A DNA stretch of 64,000 nucleotides. Origin: Cucumis sativus (Eukaryota > Streptophyta > Magnoliopsida > Cucurbitales > Cucurbitaceae). Every line of letters begins with the position of its first letter. The stretch's first letter is position 1. Where the stretch lies: positions 26,926,272 through 26,990,271 of the forward strand of contig NC_026659.2 of the NCBI RefSeq assembly GCF_000004075.3. Reading direction: 5' to 3'. Below the pieces are notes generated by a model, which made no database searches, was not told where the DNA came from, and was given only the letters and a program-made list of their open reading frames with translations. A program made the translations under genes and the position numbers. Below, one piece after another: positions 61,001 through 64,000 of the stretch.

Positions 61001-61567
61001 GAAAATTCTATTGCATTGGACAACTATATACCTTTTTTCCAAGGCAAATATTTTCAACATTCTCAAAATTGGCTGAAGAAAATTATAGATTATTATTTAA
61101 GAACAATTAAAACTGTGTTTCTCTTGAAAAAGAAGGCTGAAAAATGGCCACCAAAACCAACCAAATTTTTAAAAATCTAAAAATTAGATCATCATTATGA
61201 CATAATTTCAATTCATATCTTAAATACTTTCCTGCACCATTAATAAAAGGATTAATTGAAAATATAAGATAGTTTTGTTACGATAAAAAAAAAAATGATA
61301 TAGGTTAGAGTTAGTAATTGACTTGTAAAAAAAAAGTAGAAAAGAAAAGGGGAAAAGAAGATCCAATCCAAGTATTTGATTTAGAAATAAAAATGATAGA
61401 ATTGTTAATAAGCATAACAAATAATAGAAGATGTCGCACAAGATTGTTTGTGATAGACAAAAGAGGAATAGAAAGAACAGAAACAAAATGATGAAGGTGT
61501 CATCTCAAGAGCAAGTGGAAAAAAACCTAATAAAATAGGAAGGGTCAATTTTTATTTATTATTATTT

Positions 61568-61586
61568 AAAAAAAAAAAAAAAAAAA
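61568..61586. repeat. poly(A) tract
   Basis: A run of 19 A followed by GAGG; no associated element is recognisable. Confidence 0.85.
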
Positions 61587-62158
61587 GAGGCAAACCTAAA
61601 AAAAACAGGTGGGAAGAAAAAGGTGGAATGAAGGTAAGAATGTGAGGGACATTTGAATTTGTATTTTTCCACGAATAGAAATAATGTAATCAAATTAAAA
61701 AGAAAAAAAATATATATATAGTGATTGGTTGAGAGGTCAACATGAGATAGGGGCATTAGAGGTAATTGGTGTTCATTGAGAAGTACTTTTCTCTATAGCT
61801 ACCACCTTTGGGACTATCATTATTCAGGTGACTCTTTATTATAATTCTGTCTTCCACTATTTAATTTTAACTTACCACAAAGTACACCTTCTATAATATT
61901 TACTTCCTTCCTTCTTTATTTATTTGTCGTTTATGTTTCAAGCTAATTTAATAGGTTAAATAATATATTTCTAATCTTAATTAAGAGATTAGGGAGTTTT
62001 TAATCTCTTACATCTATATGTTGTTCTAATGTATGAATGCAAACTATTGAGTACACAAAGTAAAGCAACCAAATAACTCAACAAGGGTGAGGTAATTGCT
62101 TTACTAATTTGTTAATTTTTCCTTTTCTCTTTCTATTTTATTTTAAATGAAGCTGTTA

Positions 62159-62162
<4 letters not shown>

Positions 62163-62208
<46 letters not shown>
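62163..62208. repeat. (TA)23 microsatellite
   Basis: Forty-six bases of uninterrupted TA. The 62-aa open frame across it (IYIYIY repeats) is a by-product of the repeat. Confidence 0.95.
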
Positions 62209-62209
<1 letters not shown>

Positions 62210-63410
62210 TTCTCGGCTCTATTCAAATTGTCTTTTTTGTTTTTGTTTTTATTTTTATATATTCGTGAGTATCTGAATCAACTTATGCACACTTCAACTA
62301 ATTTTGACATCGGGTGTTACTTTTATCTTTGTTAGATACTATTTCATTGAAGATAATAGCTTTGCTATTTCTATTTTCATGTTTTGGAGGGGTGAGGAAA
62401 AAAAAAATTTGTTGGTTGACCTTAGTTTTTATGTATGGAAAACAAATACATAAACCTAATTAATTAAAATTCTTTTATTTATTGAAATTAAATAACAAAT
62501 ATTAACACTAATGACTAAAAGTGAGTATTCCTTAAAATCGATTAAATTATAACCTTGAAACTTCTACACCAAATAAAAACAAAACTTTTTTTCAAAAATA
62601 AATTTGTAACATTAAGATATTTAAAAACTAATTTTAAAACTTAAATCCAAATATGTAGGGTTATATTAAACCGTATTTCAAAAGCTTCAATTTGCTACCG
62701 TTTTTATTATTTTTCATTAACGGTTTTTTTATTCTTCGCTACTGTATTTACTATTTCCTTCTCAAACTAAAATACTTCATACCTCAAACTTATGTAATTA
62801 TAACCCAAACAAAAATGGTTTACACTCCCAAATACAATCTATTGTAACTCAACTAAAATAACTATTTTTTCCAAACACTCCCTTAATATCTAATGATCAT
62901 TGAAAAAACTTAACCTAAAATTAGGGTAAAATATTATGCTTTAGATTATTAATCTTTACATCAAAGCAAAAACAAAGAAGACATGACTGGTTACAAGTTA
63001 AATAAAGTTCATTGACATGCAAAAAAAAAAAAGTTGTCCCAAGGCACAATATTTTCTTTCTCCAAATAGGAAAAGAAATGAAAAGGGGAAAAAGGAAGCA
63101 AAATAGGAATAAGAATGAGAATAGAATGAAATAATTAAAAGATACCAAACCATCCATTCAAGCACCCAAGTGAGCACTACCCTTAGCCACTTTAATTTCT
63201 ATGAATTTAGATCTTTCTTTAGTTTAGTACTCTATTAGTTTTGTTCATTTTTCTTTACAACTTCTCCTTTTAGAGCTCAACCTCCACTTTTTAATGTGTA
63301 CTTCTTAAGCACTTTCAGAGTACTCGACCCCATTTATTGGAAATTTTGTTTGTTCATGCACTCAATAATAATTAAATGGTTGTTCGTTAATTTAACATTG
63401 ATTATATTAC

Positions 63411-63496
63411 GATTGAATTTCATTGTTTGAAAATGATAAAATTGCTAAACAACTATGATTGAATTTGATTGTTTGAAAATGATAAAATTGCTAAAC
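63411..63496. repeat. 40-base direct repeat, two copies
   Basis: 63411-63450 and 63457-63496 are identical except for one base (GATTGAATTT then C or G, then ATTGTTTGAAAATGATAAAA and so on), with six bases between. Confidence 0.9.
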
Positions 63497-63798
63497 GGAC
63501 AAGTTGTTGACCTACCAAAAGTCTTCCCAATTTATTTCCTACTAAAATATAAAATATATTTTTTTGGCTAATGATATTTGTCTCATAGCCAATCCACAAT
63601 TTATTTTAACAAATTATTAATAATTAAATATTTAATCAATTATATAGATCAAGCTCTTAGTTGGAATGGTTTTTTTTTCTTTTGTTAGTAAATGATATAT
63701 TTTAAAGTTAGATCTTAATTAGCAATTACTTATTGATATAGAATTTCAACTTATTTTGATTTGTTTAGAGTAACTATAATAGGTAATATTTTAGGTAT

Positions 63799-63880
63799 AA
63801 TAATTAAATATATAACAACATTTAAAAAAAATACAAATATAACAACAAATCTATTGGTGATCATTGTATTTTGCAACTTT
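63799..63880. mobile_element. half copy of the MITE-like palindrome
   Basis: AATAATTAAATATATAACAA continuing to CATTT at 63799-63823 matches the terminal repeat at 20234-20258 with one difference, followed by AATACAAATATAACAAC like the inner arm. The opposite arm is not recognisable, so this is a truncated or diverged copy. Confidence 0.45.
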
Positions 63881-64000
63881 TATTTTTATAAATAAGTCAA
63901 CTCTCCAAGATATTAACACATAAATAAGTAAGTAATTACAGTGTTATACCAAACCTAACAATAACTTGCAGTAGTTGTGTTACTTTTACAAGCAAGTAAT

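Larger units (their letters stand above)
58047..64000. other. flippase leader/promoter and AT-rich intergenic DNA
   Basis: The flippase 5' UTR and promoter (minus strand) probably occupy 58047 to about 58900. Beyond that no gene is supported in about 5 kb: open frames are short and lysine/phenylalanine-rich. Simple repeats occur, namely poly(A) at 61568-61586 and (TA)23 at 62163-62208, with a 40-base direct repeat at 63411-63496 and a half copy of the palindromic repeat at 63799-63880. Confidence 0.6.

Noticed and set aside
62147-62335. Open frame across the TA microsatellite
   Set aside because: It is produced by the repeat (alternating Tyr/Ile) and has no other support.
1-64000. CRISPR array, bacterial operon, rRNA or organelle insertion
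   Set aside because: No regularly spaced repeats, no prokaryotic gene layout and no rRNA or chloroplast-like gene; the tRNA is of nuclear type.

Overview
The window looks like nuclear DNA from a dicot plant. It has AT-rich intergenic DNA, many short introns, plant-specific families (PERK kinase, DUF1262, DUF740/OCTOPUS-like, CML16, a P4-ATPase of the ALA9-12 group) and a nuclear-type tRNA-His. A small palindromic repeat built on 'tatagcaacattt ... caaatatagcaaaa' resembles repeats I associate with Cucurbitaceae, so a cucumber/melon-type genome is my best guess. That guess is inference. All gene models were built by hand from splice signals, reading phase and family knowledge. Every exon junction in the four large genes keeps frame.

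Layout: 1-2471 is AT-rich with no gene. 2472-2543 (-) is tRNA-His(GTG). 3102-7543 (+) is an 18-exon aminoalcoholphosphotransferase (AAPT, 389 aa) that makes phosphatidylethanolamine/phosphatidylcholine and contains exons of 10 and 23 nt. 10912-12081 (+) is an intronless DUF740/OCTOPUS-like gene. 13657-24532 (+) is a tandem array of five two-exon DUF1262 genes, four intact and one (the fourth) frameshifted. 25631-38053 (+) is a 33-exon importin-9 gene (1023 aa) that uses one AT-AC (U12-type) intron and one GC-AG intron. 38054-44165 is the largest intergenic stretch. 44166-47653 (+) is a PERK receptor kinase (713 aa). 49456-49941 (+) is an intronless CML16-like calcium sensor. 51718-58046 (-) is an ALA9/10-type phospholipid flippase (1196 aa, 11 exons). 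58047-64000 is AT-rich with simple repeats and fragments of the palindromic repeat.

The genes do not form one pathway. Two concern membrane lipids (AAPT synthesis, ALA flipping), two concern signalling (PERK, CML), one nuclear import, one probably phloem/polarity-type plasma-membrane biology, and the DUF1262 array has no known biochemical function. I found no operon-like or foreign gene cluster. The most interesting items are the U12 AT-AC intron in importin-9, the DUF1262 array with its decaying member, the AAPT micro-exons, and a copy of exon 25 sequence inside the preceding importin-9 intron.
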